Source: Paulinella micropora (taxonomy: Eukaryota; Cercozoa; Imbricatea; Euglyphida). Taken from it: a DNA stretch of 26,583 bases. The DNA lies in NCBI GenBank assembly GCA_009731375.1, contig BJOX01000359.1, positions 433,002-459,584 of the forward strand. Direction: 5' to 3'. Shown here in pieces: positions 9,437 through 17,734 of the stretch. The stretch's first letter is position 1; each line of letters begins with the position of its first letter. Position numbers and translations under genes: made by a program. The notes below the pieces were generated by a model. It did not search any database. It was not told the DNA's origin and saw only the letters and a program-made list of their open reading frames with translations.

Positions 9437-9734
9437 GGTGGCACCCAAACCAGAAAATTGATGTCTTTTTGCCACCAGGCGCCGTTTGCGCACACCAGAT
9501 GGATTTAGTGGCTGATATTTGGTGTATCTGACACTTCTTGATGAACTCTCTTCGAAAATATAAAACTGTGGTGCTGGGTGGCGTAAGGCCAAAAAATTCA
9601 GTTTTTGCGCTACCAGGCACCGTTCACACCAGAGAGAGTTCGAGGCTGATGTTTGGTGTACCCGACACCTCAGATCCAAAACAATTTGGTGCCGGGTGGC
9701 ACAAAAACCAGAGATCTTAGGTTTTTGTGCCACC
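9437..9734. repeat. Array of three diverged hairpin repeats
   Basis: Inverted repeats lie at 9437-9476, 9577-9614 and 9695-9734. The third is a perfect 15-bp stem (GGTGGCACAAAAACC) with a 10-nt loop. The first two are imperfect versions starting GGTGGC and ending near ACC. The linkers are also related (TGATATTTGGTGTATCTGAC / TGATGTTTGGTGTACCCGAC). Spacing is 140 and 118 bp. Confidence 0.7.
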
Positions 9735-9881
9735 AGAGCTTACACTTGCGTTCTGCTGGTACCTCCTGCAATTGAAGCCCTGTCGACGGGGAATGGGGGT
9801 TCCGGCCCCCCCCCCCCCCCCGGAACCCCCGCCCCGGGGGGGGGGGGGGGGGGGGTTAGAAGAGGTCTCCCCCCGACCCTT

Positions 9882-10216
9882 GTCTCGGCAAACTCAAAAT
9901 TAAAAGGCTTTAAAAGGCTGAGACGTGAGCCAGGGTTAGGGGTCAGCTGGCAGAATGGACAATGTGCAATGTGCAATGTACCATCTCTACTATTTCAATC
10001 ACTCCTTTACCAATTGTCGGCAAAACAAACATGTCTAAAGTGTCTAGTATACAACTCGGGGGGGGGAGACCTCTTCTGACCCCTTGGAATGCTTCAGTGC
10101 AAAGTTTAACTTTAACGCATTTTGTCCATTGCACATTGTCCATCCTGCCAGCTGACCCCGCACCCTGGCTCACGTCTCAGCCTTTTAAAGTCTTTTAATT
10201 TTGAGTTTCCCGAGAC
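9882..10216. repeat. Foldback element with long terminal inverted repeats, copy B
   Basis: Matches copy A (7067-7409) at both ends and through the centre. It carries an extra tandem TTTAAAAGGC in the left arm that restores symmetry with the right arm. Confidence 0.85.
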
Positions 10217-10280
10217 ACCCCTTCTGCCCCTCCCCCTCGGAATGCTGGTTTTTTTTCTTGTGGACCATAGTGTAGAAAGT

Positions 10281-10841
10281 ATGGCGCAGTCGGAAAATTG
10301 TGGATGTGTTCCGTTGGCAGCGGAAGCCACTGTACACGACCACTTTGAGTCCTACAAAAAATGTCGTCGGAAACTTAGACACTTCCCTGCCGGCACACGC
10401 CCGTCCTGGCTGGTTCGGTTCTGCGATGCTGGCCTTCTGACTAGTAAACACCTCTCGGATTCAAAGTGTCAGAGCAGCACCTGCCACGCACGCGCAGCTG
10501 AACTGTTGGAGGAATGGACCCTTTATGAAAAATGTCCGTTCAAGGGCCTGCACTTTGGCGGAGGCTACATGCGCCGGAAAATGCTAAAGGCGTTCGAGAA
10601 GGCGGGGTTACGCACAACCAAGATATCCCCGCGCCGAGACGAGGCGCGAGCTAGGGCCGGGCGAGCTCGCCGGACCAAACGATACATGGACAGCCACTCT
10701 GAAAAGCGGGCGATTTATATGCAGAGGTACTGGGAAAAGAAACTGGCAATACTGCCAACGCCTCCTCCTCCTGCCACTCCTGCGTCTTCTGCGCCTCCCG
10801 CAAGTTTTATCGAATCTATTTTATTAAATCTCTTTGCGTGA
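10281..10841 (+). CDS. Basic protein of unknown function
   Basis: 186 codons from ATG (MAQSENC). The frame is open further upstream, but that part lies in the TIR element, so this ATG is preferred. The N-terminal half has scattered cysteines (CGC near residue 7, later C and SKCQSSTC). The middle is rich in lysine and arginine (ARARAGRARRTKRY). A proline/alanine tract (TPPPPATPASSAPP) precedes a hydrophobic end, IESILLNLFA. The composition suggests nucleic-acid binding, but no family is recognised. It lies just before the hairpin arrays. It could be a host exon, a viral gene or a transposon remnant. Confidence 0.5.
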   Translation: MAQSENCGCVPLAAEATVHDHFESYKKCRRKLRHFPAGTRPSWLVRFCDAGLLTSKHLSDSKCQSSTCHARAAELLEEWTLYEKCPFKGLHFGGGYMRRKMLKAFEKAGLRTTKISPRRDEARARAGRARRTKRYMDSHSEKRAIYMQRYWEKKLAILPTPPPPATPASSAPPASFIESILLNLFA

Positions 10842-10964
10842 ACCGAAATTCAGCGGCCCCCCCCCCCTTCTCCCGGATTGGTGAACTTGAAAGTTGTCTG
10901 GTCCCTGGATTTCGATTGTGCTGCTTCCTGCCACGATAGCATTCGCGATCTTTGCGTTTTTTGG

Positions 10965-12009
10965 GGCGCGTTTGGCCACCTCCCCCTGAAATTATGGGGG
11001 GGGGATGCGCGCCAGAAATGGCAAAGTAAAAACACACTCTTTCTTTTTTCTTTTTTTGGCACGCGTTTGGTCACCTCCCCCTGAAATTATGGGCCAAATG
11101 CGTGCCACGCATGATATATTCTAAAATACCATCATCTTTTTTTTGGGGCCAGATCCCTGATATTATGGGTGGAAAGAAAAAAGGACGTAGACATTTCGAT
11201 GTTTCGTTTCTCTGGCGAAGGACTTTCCCTTTTCCCTGCCCTTTTCATGACATGATTCTCCCTTTTCTTTATGGGCCTCTTCTGCCGTAGATTACAGGAG
11301 GGGGGGGGGGGGGGGGGGGGGCAGCANNNNNNNNNNNNNNNNNNNNNNNNNNNNNNNNNNNNNNNNNNNNNNNNNNNNNNNNNNNNNNNNNNNNNNNNNN
11401 NNNNNNNNNNNNNNNNNNNNNNNNNNNNNNNNNNNNNNNNNNNNNNNNNNNNNNNNNNNNNNNNNNNNNNNNNNNNNNNNNNNNNNNNNNNNNNNNNNNN
11501 NNNNNNNNNNNNNNNNNNNNNNNNNNNNNNNNNNNNNNNNNNNNNNNNNNNNNNNNNNNNNNNNNNNNNNNNNNNNNNNNNNNNNNNNNNNNNNNNNNNN
11601 NNNNNNNNNNNNNNNNNNNNNNNNNNNNNNNNNNNNNNNNNNNNNNNNNNNNNNNNNNNNNNNNNNNNNNNNNNNNNNNNNNNNNNNNNNNNNNNNNNNN
11701 NNNNNNNNNNNNNNNNNNNNNNNNNNNNNNNNNNNNNNNNNNNNNNNNNNNNGGGGGGGGGGATGGGGGAGCAGCAAAAAACAAAGCACTCAAAGCAGCA
11801 GCAGGCATGGACCGGATCCCGCCACTTCCCCTGATATCATGGGCGGATCCGGTCCCGAAAATGACGGGAGGCAACGATCAAGAAGCAAAGCAAAAAGGCA
11901 AGCACACAGCAGCCAAAAAGCAAAACACACTTTTTCTTTTAACTTTTTCTTTTTTTTTTTGGGCCAGATCCCCCCACCTCCCCCTGATATTATGGGGGGA
12001 TCTGGTCCC
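10965..12009. repeat. Hairpin array with constant loop and changing stems
   Basis: Units lie at 10965-11013, 11058-11106, 11145-11169 (right arm lost), 11809-11855 and 11961-12009, interrupted by the gap 11327-11752. Complete units are 47-49 bp. The loop keeps CCCCTGAAATTATGGG or CCCCTGATATTATGGG, while the stems differ: GGCACGCGTTTGG, GGACCGGATCC, GGGCCAGATCC, each with a matching complement. Pyrimidine/T tracts (TTTTCTTTTTTT) precede several units. Confidence 0.75.
11327..11752. other. Assembly gap (N run)
   Basis: 426 undetermined bases, flanked by a G run of more than 20 on the left and a G run on the right, inside the first large hairpin array. Confidence 0.99.
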
Positions 12010-12104
12010 AAAAATGGCATAGTTCGTTCGATATCGTCGATCCATGTTCTTTTTTCTTTTGTCGAATGAAAGGAAAAATATACCCCCCCCCCTGCCTCCC
12101 CCCT

Positions 12105-12535
12105 CTGCCGACTTGCCTACGGACTGTAAAAAAAACACTGGTCAAGTCAACAAAACTTTTTTTTCGACTAAGAGACCTCCCCCCGAAACCTCGTGCCGAC
12201 TTGACCATGGGCTGTAAAAAAACACTGGTCAAGTCGGCACACGACTTTTTTTTCGACCAAGAGATCTCCCCCCGGAACATCGTGCCGACTTGACCATGGG
12301 CTGTAAAAAAACACTGGTCAAGTCGGTCCCGATAACTTTTTCTTTTGAAGCGCTTTTTCCCATTCTTTTTTCGACAAAAAAAAAGGAACCTCCCGGAACC
12401 TGGGACCGACTTGACCATGGGCTGTAAAAAAATACTGGTCAAGTCGGTCCGCACTTTGTTTCGACCAAGAAACCTCCCGGAACCTGGGGACCGACTTGGA
12501 CACGTGCTGTAAAAAAATACTTGTCAAATCGGTCC
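12105..12535. repeat. Five-unit hairpin array next to the primase-helicase gene
   Basis: Hairpins lie at 12105-12150, 12193-12240, 12282-12329, 12403-12450 and 12488-12535. Spacing is 85-89 bp apart from one 121-bp interval. Unit 2 is a perfect 15-bp stem (GTGCCGACTTGACCA) and unit 4 a perfect stem with two pairs changed on both sides (GGACCGACTTGACCA). The loop keeps GGGCTGTAAAAAAA and the linkers keep TTTTTCGACCAAGAGA and CCCGGAAC. The array ends 30 bp before the 3' end of the minus-strand gene at 12565. It could be an origin-like or homologous-region element, or a transcription-end structure. Confidence 0.8.
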
Positions 12536-12564
12536 GTGAGCCTTTTAATGAAAAAAAAACACAA

Positions 12565-15500
12565 CTATAGCTCGATGCCAATGCCCCCACTATTTATTAT
12601 GATACGAGATTGGCTGGTGTAGGGGTTAGTCTCAGAGGAAGGAGGCACAAACGAGACGGACGCGAGCGATAAACTGATCAATATGTCGTCGGAATCCCTT
12701 TCGTACGCGTTGCTAACCATGGCCAAGTAAACAAGGTCCTTATTGTGTATTATCTCGTACACTTCGCGTGTATTTTTCTTTCGTATCCCCTTGATCTTGG
12801 CACCGAAGCTGGATCCGATAGCGGACCGCAATCCCTTCAGTGGTTCCTGTGCCATGTCTTTGGTTACCTTCTGGGAAACGACACGTGATCTGATCCGTTT
12901 ACCTCCCGCCCGTGCCGCGCGATTCGTCAGCCCGATAATCTCCTTGCGCCTGGCAATAATGTCTGCTTTGGTGAACAGCGTTTGTCCCTTGAGCCCCACG
13001 TCCTTTATGCCTAGCAGGTCAAAGGCCTGCAAGGTAGAGGCCGCTGGTAAGTACGGGATAGACGCCGTCGGCAAGTTAGCACAGTCACTGTCGCGGAGCT
13101 TGTTGCGTAGCGGTGCTAACACAACGTCGTGGTCCAGACCTCGCTTCAGGACCATGGCCAAGTTAAACATGGCCCTCTTGTGCTTGTGCGCCAGCATCAA
13201 AAGCTCGTAGGTCAGGTGGCGGCGCTTCTCGTCGCGCTCGTCGTCACCCGTCTCGCCTCCTCGGAAGTGCTTTAAAGTATGCAAGACGTCGCACTGGATC
13301 TTATCGTAGTAGCTAGCTTCCTGCTTCTTGACGCGTTCATCGAGGTCCTGCCTCCGCTGATCAAACTCCTCCACCGAGATCTCGCACAGCTCAAAGAAGG
13401 CGTCCTTCATTAACTCCTCGCGCTCGGCCGTGGACAGATCGCGCATGGTCCTGAATTCCTCCTTGGTTTCTTCCGTCTCGACCTTTTCATTCTCGTCCAT
13501 GACGATTTCGAATTGGTGGCGCTTGGCCATCCTCGCAAATTCTTCCTCAAACCGGACCATCTTCTCGGCATGGGCGTGCACAAAGATTTCTGTAAACCAG
13601 TCCGGCGCTAACGTCAAGTGGCCGTCCTCACCGAACGTCTCCTCGAACCGGAGGAGGCCCTGGTACACCGCTAGGTCGCTTTCTCGCTCGCGCAGTGCCA
13701 GTTGTGCCCGGCGCAGCCTGCATTGCAGCGTATAGTTCTGGTCGGCCCTGGTCGGCTTGGCAGGGTACAAGATATCGACGACATACGGCACCGTCAGCTT
13801 GCGGAAACGGCCCGCCATTTGCAAGAGCTGCCGCGGCCCGCACCCGTTGCGGCTGCTGGCGTCGACCAACAGGTTGTGCCACGCCCCCTCGACACTTGCT
13901 CCCACCGTAACGACAGACGTAAAGATGAGCACGTCAAATTGTGCCAGGAACTCGTCGGGCTTCTGCATGCTCGTTTTTAGGCTGTCGTCCACATCGCCGT
14001 GAATCAGCACTGTCCTGAGTTCGGGCCTGTGCTGTTTCAAGTACTGCGACCACGCTTCGGCCGCGTTCTTGGTTGCACAGGCAATCGCAGTCTTGTCACC
14101 GCTCCTGACTGCCTTCAGCTTGTCCATAAACACCCGTCGGTCGCGCGTAGCATAGAACTTGCGGACTTTCGGATTGTGAGTGTAACAGTGAACTGCAATC
14201 TCATCGGGTAAGGTCGGCGTCGAGCGCAATCACCTTGGTCTGAGCGAACCCGAGCAGCGCGTACAGGTAGCGCGCGTTCCTGCAAGTGAACCTGCCATTG
14301 GTTTCGGTCGATAACATCTGGTCCACGATCGAGCGCGCTTCGTCCAAGATGATCAGGTCAAAGGCCCTGACGTCGTGGTCCGCCAGCAGGTGTAGCGACT
14401 CATACTGAATTAGCATATCTGCCTCGAGGAAGCCGGCTTCCTTGTAGTGAGTGAAGCCCTTGAATTTGGCCCTTTGTACGGCCGCGTGAGAGATGCGTGC
14501 CGAAATGACCAGCACCCTGAAGCCCTTGAGGCCTTTGCCCAGCCGCTGGATGCACTCGGCTACGGACGTCGACTTGCCACGCCCGCAGTGGGCCTCAATT
14601 GCCATGACCCTTGTGTTCTTGCCCAAAAAGATGGGCTTGACCCAACCTTCTTTTTCAGTGTGCTCGACCCTCTTGGTGCCCGTTGACCACATGCAGGTCG
14701 CAACCGGCTGTTTGTCTGCCGACTTCCACTGCGGCAGCGTGCCGAGCAGGACTCCTGCGCAGTAGGCTTGCGCGTCTCTGTCGTAGCAGTGGTACCACAC
14801 CTGCCCCCTGTGGTCGATGTTGAAGTAGCAGCAGTCGCTGGCATTGTGTTCGCCGCCTACCAAGCACGTGCGGCCATGAGTTCGGTCCGTTCGCCCGACA
14901 AAGCCCGGCCCGTTCGGCGCGGGCGTGACTTTGGTATGGTTGTCACCTCTGTTGGGCAGCATACCTTCGATTGCTTCGCAGGCGGGCTTGTCTTTGCTAA
15001 GCGCAATTGGCGCAAAGCGAGGAGGAGTCTTGCCCTTCTTGGGCGATGGTACCGAATGCGTAACTGGACGGAACCAACAGCTAAAGGCGTCGAGCAAATC
15101 TTGTGCCGATGACGGCAGGCCCTGTGGTACCGCGCCACCGGGGCTCTTGGCCGAGCCAGGCAGACGAAGGAGCCTATTGCTGCTGTGCACCCTGAAATCA
15201 ATGATGGGCTCGGCCTTTTCTGTAGTGATGTTGGTCATGAGCGGGTTGGAGACAAGTTGTTGGCCGACCCATAGCTCTTTCCTGATCCATGCCTCCATCT
15301 CGGCGTTATTTGCGAATGCGACTCCCGGGACGTGGACATGGAATGAATTCTTGAATGTGCCGTCGCTGTTCTTTCGGCCGAAACCATACACCTTGATGCC
15401 GCTGTCTTTTAAGACTTGGATGGCGCCGCGCAGGGCAGAAAACAGGCAGTTTAGTCGCTGGGGGTCCATCGGGGTCTCGTTTAGGGGTCGTCCACTCGAT

Positions 15501-15773
15501 GTCGAAGTAGAGCGCCGATGAATAGGAGGGGCTGGATTGGGACCGATCGATCGAGTAGAAGCATCTTTTCTCTACAGGGAAGCTAAGGTAGTAGGCAAAG
15601 AAATCCGCTATGTCCTTGAAGGCCGCGTACATGTAGCTTGGTTCAGGCCCCCCGCGTGTATTGAGGGCGACAAAGACCTTGTCGCCGCGCGCGTCGCCCG
15701 CCTTGAAGCAGGCCTCCTGTGCGCCAATGCCAGTGAACCAGTTTTTCAACTGGACCAGTTTCTCGTGGATCAT
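12565..15773 (-). pseudogene. Primase / UL9-like origin-binding helicase fusion, frameshifted twice
   Basis: Three overlapping frames in one order. Frame 1 (15773 to about 15470) starts MIHEKL and carries the primase metal motif YFDIEW (residues 89-94). Frame 2 (15469-14201) has SFHVHVPG and IIDFRVHSSNRLLR, typical of archaeo-eukaryotic primases, a Cys/His knuckle at 201-230, and the helicase motifs GRGKS (296-300), LDEAR (375-379) and ALDAD. Frame 3 (14229-12565) has SVVTVGASVE and QMAGRFR, motifs V and VI of superfamily 2, then a charged C-terminal region. Such fusions occur in large eukaryotic DNA viruses; the helicase half belongs to the herpesvirus UL9 origin-binding type. The enzyme would lay primers and open the origin. 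The shifts lie near 15440-15480 and 14200-14230. They may be real decay or sequence error; the first also occurs in the inverted copy. Confidence 0.8.
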
Positions 15774-15782
15774 TTTGTTTTT

Positions 15783-15804
15783 GAAATTTAACGTACAGAA
15801 GATA
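15783..15804 (-). promoter_or_regulatory. Promoter-like motif of the primase gene
   Basis: Minus-strand CTTCTGTACGTTAAATTT lies about 10-30 bp before the ATG at 15773. It matches CTTCTGTTTGTGCATATTTC before the second helicase and TCTGTACCGTATTTATAG before two other genes. The role is inferred from recurrence and position. Confidence 0.55.
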
Positions 15805-15814
15805 ATTTTTTTCT

Positions 15815-15840
15815 TTCTTCTGAGTGCATACCAATACAGC
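15815..15840 (+). promoter_or_regulatory. Promoter-like motif of the exonuclease gene
   Basis: CTTCTGAGTGCATACCAATA lies 20-45 bp before the ATG at 15861. It shares CTTCTG...GTGCATA with the motif before the second helicase. Back to back with the primase motif, it makes 15774-15860 a compact divergent promoter. Confidence 0.5.
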
Positions 15841-15860
15841 GCAAACGAAGAAAAAATTCA

Positions 15861-16765
15861 ATGGTCCAAGAAATTTCCGAGAACTTTCCGACCGTGTGCT
15901 GCGTGGAACTTTGCGTCCAGCACGATCCGAGACTGGAGAGGGGCCCGGCCGCTCTGTGGAACGTGCTCCAACACTGCACCAACGTCACAAGGCACGTAGG
16001 GGGCGACAAGGTCAGGGCCAGACGCATCACATATTCGCTCAAGAACGCTGGGTTATGGAAGCGTGTAAGGGATAGCGAAGCTCTAAAGAAGCAACGGGCA
16101 GCCAGGCGACTGGAACACAAATTGGCGTGGGACAAGTCACACCGCAGTCTGCTGAATACGCGCCGTGACAAGTACTTGGTCGCCACGCTCGTGCGCAAGG
16201 GGCTGGCCCGACCGCCCGCCGACCCGCCGCTCGTGCTGAACGACACTGCCGTGCTTGCCTTCGATACCGAGACGACGGGCTTGCCGAGCACTGACGTTCC
16301 CATCCAGCTAGGTTATGTGCTCAAAGTCAACGGCGAGACCAAGATCGAGTGTTGCAAGATCATTCGCTATTATAACCGTATGGTGCGCATCTCGGAAGCG
16401 GCCGAAGCCATCCACGAAATAAGATGGGAACAGGTGCGCAGCTCACCCATGATGCGGCCGTAGAAATCGCTGCGCTGGCGAAATGGATGCGTGACGTTAC
16501 GACCGCGGGCGGCGTCGTGATTGGCCACAACCTGGCTTTCGACTTGCGCATGCTCAAACAGGGCTTGCCTGGCGTCGACCTGCTTGGTCTCAACACCGTC
16601 TGCACATTGCAGCTAGCGCGCAAACTTAGTGGCCAGAAAAACGCACTCAAGCTGGAACAAGTTTATAGAGAAATCGTGCCGGGTGGAGAACGCGAAGACC
16701 TGACCTCGCACAACGCCTTGTCGGACGCCAAGATGGCCTTGGCCATTTACGAACGCCGCCTTTAG
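15861..16765 (+). pseudogene. DnaQ-like 3'-5' exonuclease, frameshifted (left copy)
   Basis: Frame 1 (15861-16463) has a basic N-terminal region of about 120 residues, then the Exo I motif FDTETTG (D135, E137) and IHE at about 184-186. Frame 2 (16424-16765) continues with Exo II, GHNLAFD, and Exo III, HNALSDA (H96, D101 of that frame). This is the DEDDh family: proofreading or repair exonucleases that remove nucleotides from 3' ends. The frames meet near 16415-16445, where a single indel explains the break. The copy at 25047-25951 has the same break, so the two copies share a history, or the real reading involves recoding. The motifs are complete on either side, so the enzyme was once functional. 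It is transcribed away from the primase gene. Confidence 0.8.
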
Positions 16766-16786
16766 TCTGGTAAAAGAAATATAAAA

Positions 16787-16806
16787 GTTCTTTTGGTGTA
16801 TATTAT
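16787..16806 (+). promoter_or_regulatory. Promoter-like motif of the MYND gene
   Basis: GTTCTTTTGGTGTATATTAT lies 16 bp before the ATG at 16822. It resembles the CTTCTG..GTGCATATT form before the second helicase, though more weakly. Confidence 0.35.
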
Positions 16807-16821
16807 TAACCAATATCAGAC

Positions 16822-17250
16822 ATGAACCACAAGTGTTCGAGACCTGGCTGTGAAACAATCGGTCGTGGCAAGAAGGTTAAGAGATGCGGCCAGTGCCACA
16901 TCGCTCGCTACTGTAGTATTCGCTGCCAAACAAAACACTGGTCTGAACACCGAGAGGTCTGCTCAGCGAGGCGCGGACCAAACAACATCGCTCGCTACGT
17001 CATGGACAATTTCCCTCGCGAGCTGTTGCGGGCGGCGGACTCCGCGGGTGCCGTCTATGTCTGGGTGCCCGACACAGGCAACGGGCCCCTGCGACAGGAA
17101 ATTGTCATGCTGTCACCTGCACAGCTCGCAGACACACCCCATCACACCGCTCTCCAAGACCTGTCAAAGTCGTTGGGCACTGGAGTAATTATCGACATCG
17201 AAACCACGCCGGGTAGGAGTCTGACGACCGTCACTAGAACGAAGGTTTAA
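16822..17250 (+). CDS. MYND zinc-finger protein (left copy)
   Basis: 142 residues. Residues 5-47 fit the MYND finger: C-x4-C, then CGQC, then C-x3-C-x7-H-x3-C ending HREVC, giving the seven cysteines and one histidine that bind two zinc ions. MYND fingers bind proline-rich peptides and are used for protein-protein contacts, often with chromatin or transcription factors. The remaining 95 residues have no known domain. The frame is intact, and its inverted copy at 24562-24990 encodes the same protein. It follows the exonuclease by 56 bp and converges on the helicase fragment. A role in host-interaction or transcription is inference only. Confidence 0.85.
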   Translation: MNHKCSRPGCETIGRGKKVKRCGQCHIARYCSIRCQTKHWSEHREVCSARRGPNNIARYVMDNFPRELLRAADSAGAVYVWVPDTGNGPLRQEIVMLSPAQLADTPHHTALQDLSKSLGTGVIIDIETTPGRSLTTVTRTKV

Positions 17251-17392
17251 TTAAAAGACTTGAGAGTTCGTTCCACTTACTCTGCCTGACACCGGTTAGA
17301 TACAGGAACACTAGGCCAGTCAGCCTGTCCAGGGCGTGACGGTCATGAGGCGTGCCGGTAGCAAAGACATCGTCCTTGAGCGATGACGGTAA

Positions 17393-17604
17393 TCATGCTC
17401 GCGCGCGGGGCAGCAGTGTCCGTAGGTCTGTTAGGTGCGCGTGCCGTAGCTGGTCGTGGAGCTGCCCGAGCGCTAAATCAGGCCGACCACTTAAATAAGA
17501 CTCGAGCTTGTCCAGGACAAAGTCGCGGTGGAGGCTGAACATGAATGGCGGTGCTTGAACAGGCGACTCTAGCGATACGCCCGACTCAGAAACTTTGAAT
17601 TTCC
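17393..17604 (-). pseudogene. 3' remnant of the second UL9-like helicase
   Basis: 17393-17540 is the inverted copy of the last 49 codons of the helicase at 22803-24419 (LHRDFVLDKLESYLSGRPDL onwards). Beyond 17540 the minus strand still shows ESGVSLES, the motif V region of that helicase (near 23757). CCTGTTCAAGCAC follows directly and resembles CCTGTTTAAACAT at 24227. So about 450 bp between motif V and the C-terminus appears deleted and the frame is lost. The catalytic N-terminal half is absent. It cannot encode a helicase. Confidence 0.65.
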
Positions 17605-17631
17605 AGTTCAGGCCTATCGAATTAAGATTTC

Positions 17632-17734
17632 CCACCAAAAATGCCTCTTTTCGAAAAACGGGAATTTTTCGATTAATGGACCGCGCGGTTTTCTGAAAGA
17701 TCAAGAATCACGTCTCATATATATAATACCAGGA
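17632..17734 (+). promoter_or_regulatory. Duplicated 67-bp upstream block before the C2H2 gene
   Basis: 17632-17698 equals 19166-19232 with one mismatch. It contains CCTCTTTTCGAAAAACGGG, AATTTTTCGATTAATGGACC and GCGCGGTTTTCTGA. After it both genes share TCTCA, ATAT and ACCAGGA just before the ATG. Here CATATATATAATACC also offers a TATA-like sequence. Confidence 0.55.

Larger units (their letters stand above)
15229..17540 (+). repeat. Inverted repeat, left arm
   Basis: Pairs with 24272-26583 by i to 41812-i. I found three substitutions inside (15377/26435, 15398/26414, 17181/24631), and two more at 17528 and 17536 just before similarity ends near 17540. The true outer end is unknown because the right arm is cut by the window edge. 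The arm carries the start of the primase gene, the exonuclease, the MYND gene and the 3' end of the second helicase. Confidence 0.95.

Noticed and set aside
10965-12009. Circovirus/geminivirus-type nicking origins, from the TGATATTATG loop
   Set aside because: The loop is not the TAATATTAC-type nonanucleotide and no Rep-type gene is visible; the likeness is kept only as a remark.
12105-12535. CRISPR array
   Set aside because: Units are hairpins with related, not unique, linkers at 85-121 bp spacing, no cas genes are present, and the setting is eukaryotic.
11990-12590. Minus-strand proteins with repeated FFLQPMVKS
   Set aside because: They follow the hairpin array in two frames, and similarity tracks the DNA palindromes rather than any protein pattern.
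16415-16445. Programmed ribosomal frameshift in the exonuclease
   Set aside because: No convincing slippery heptamer or downstream pseudoknot is seen, and other genes in the block have unrelated breaks, so decay or sequence error is simpler.
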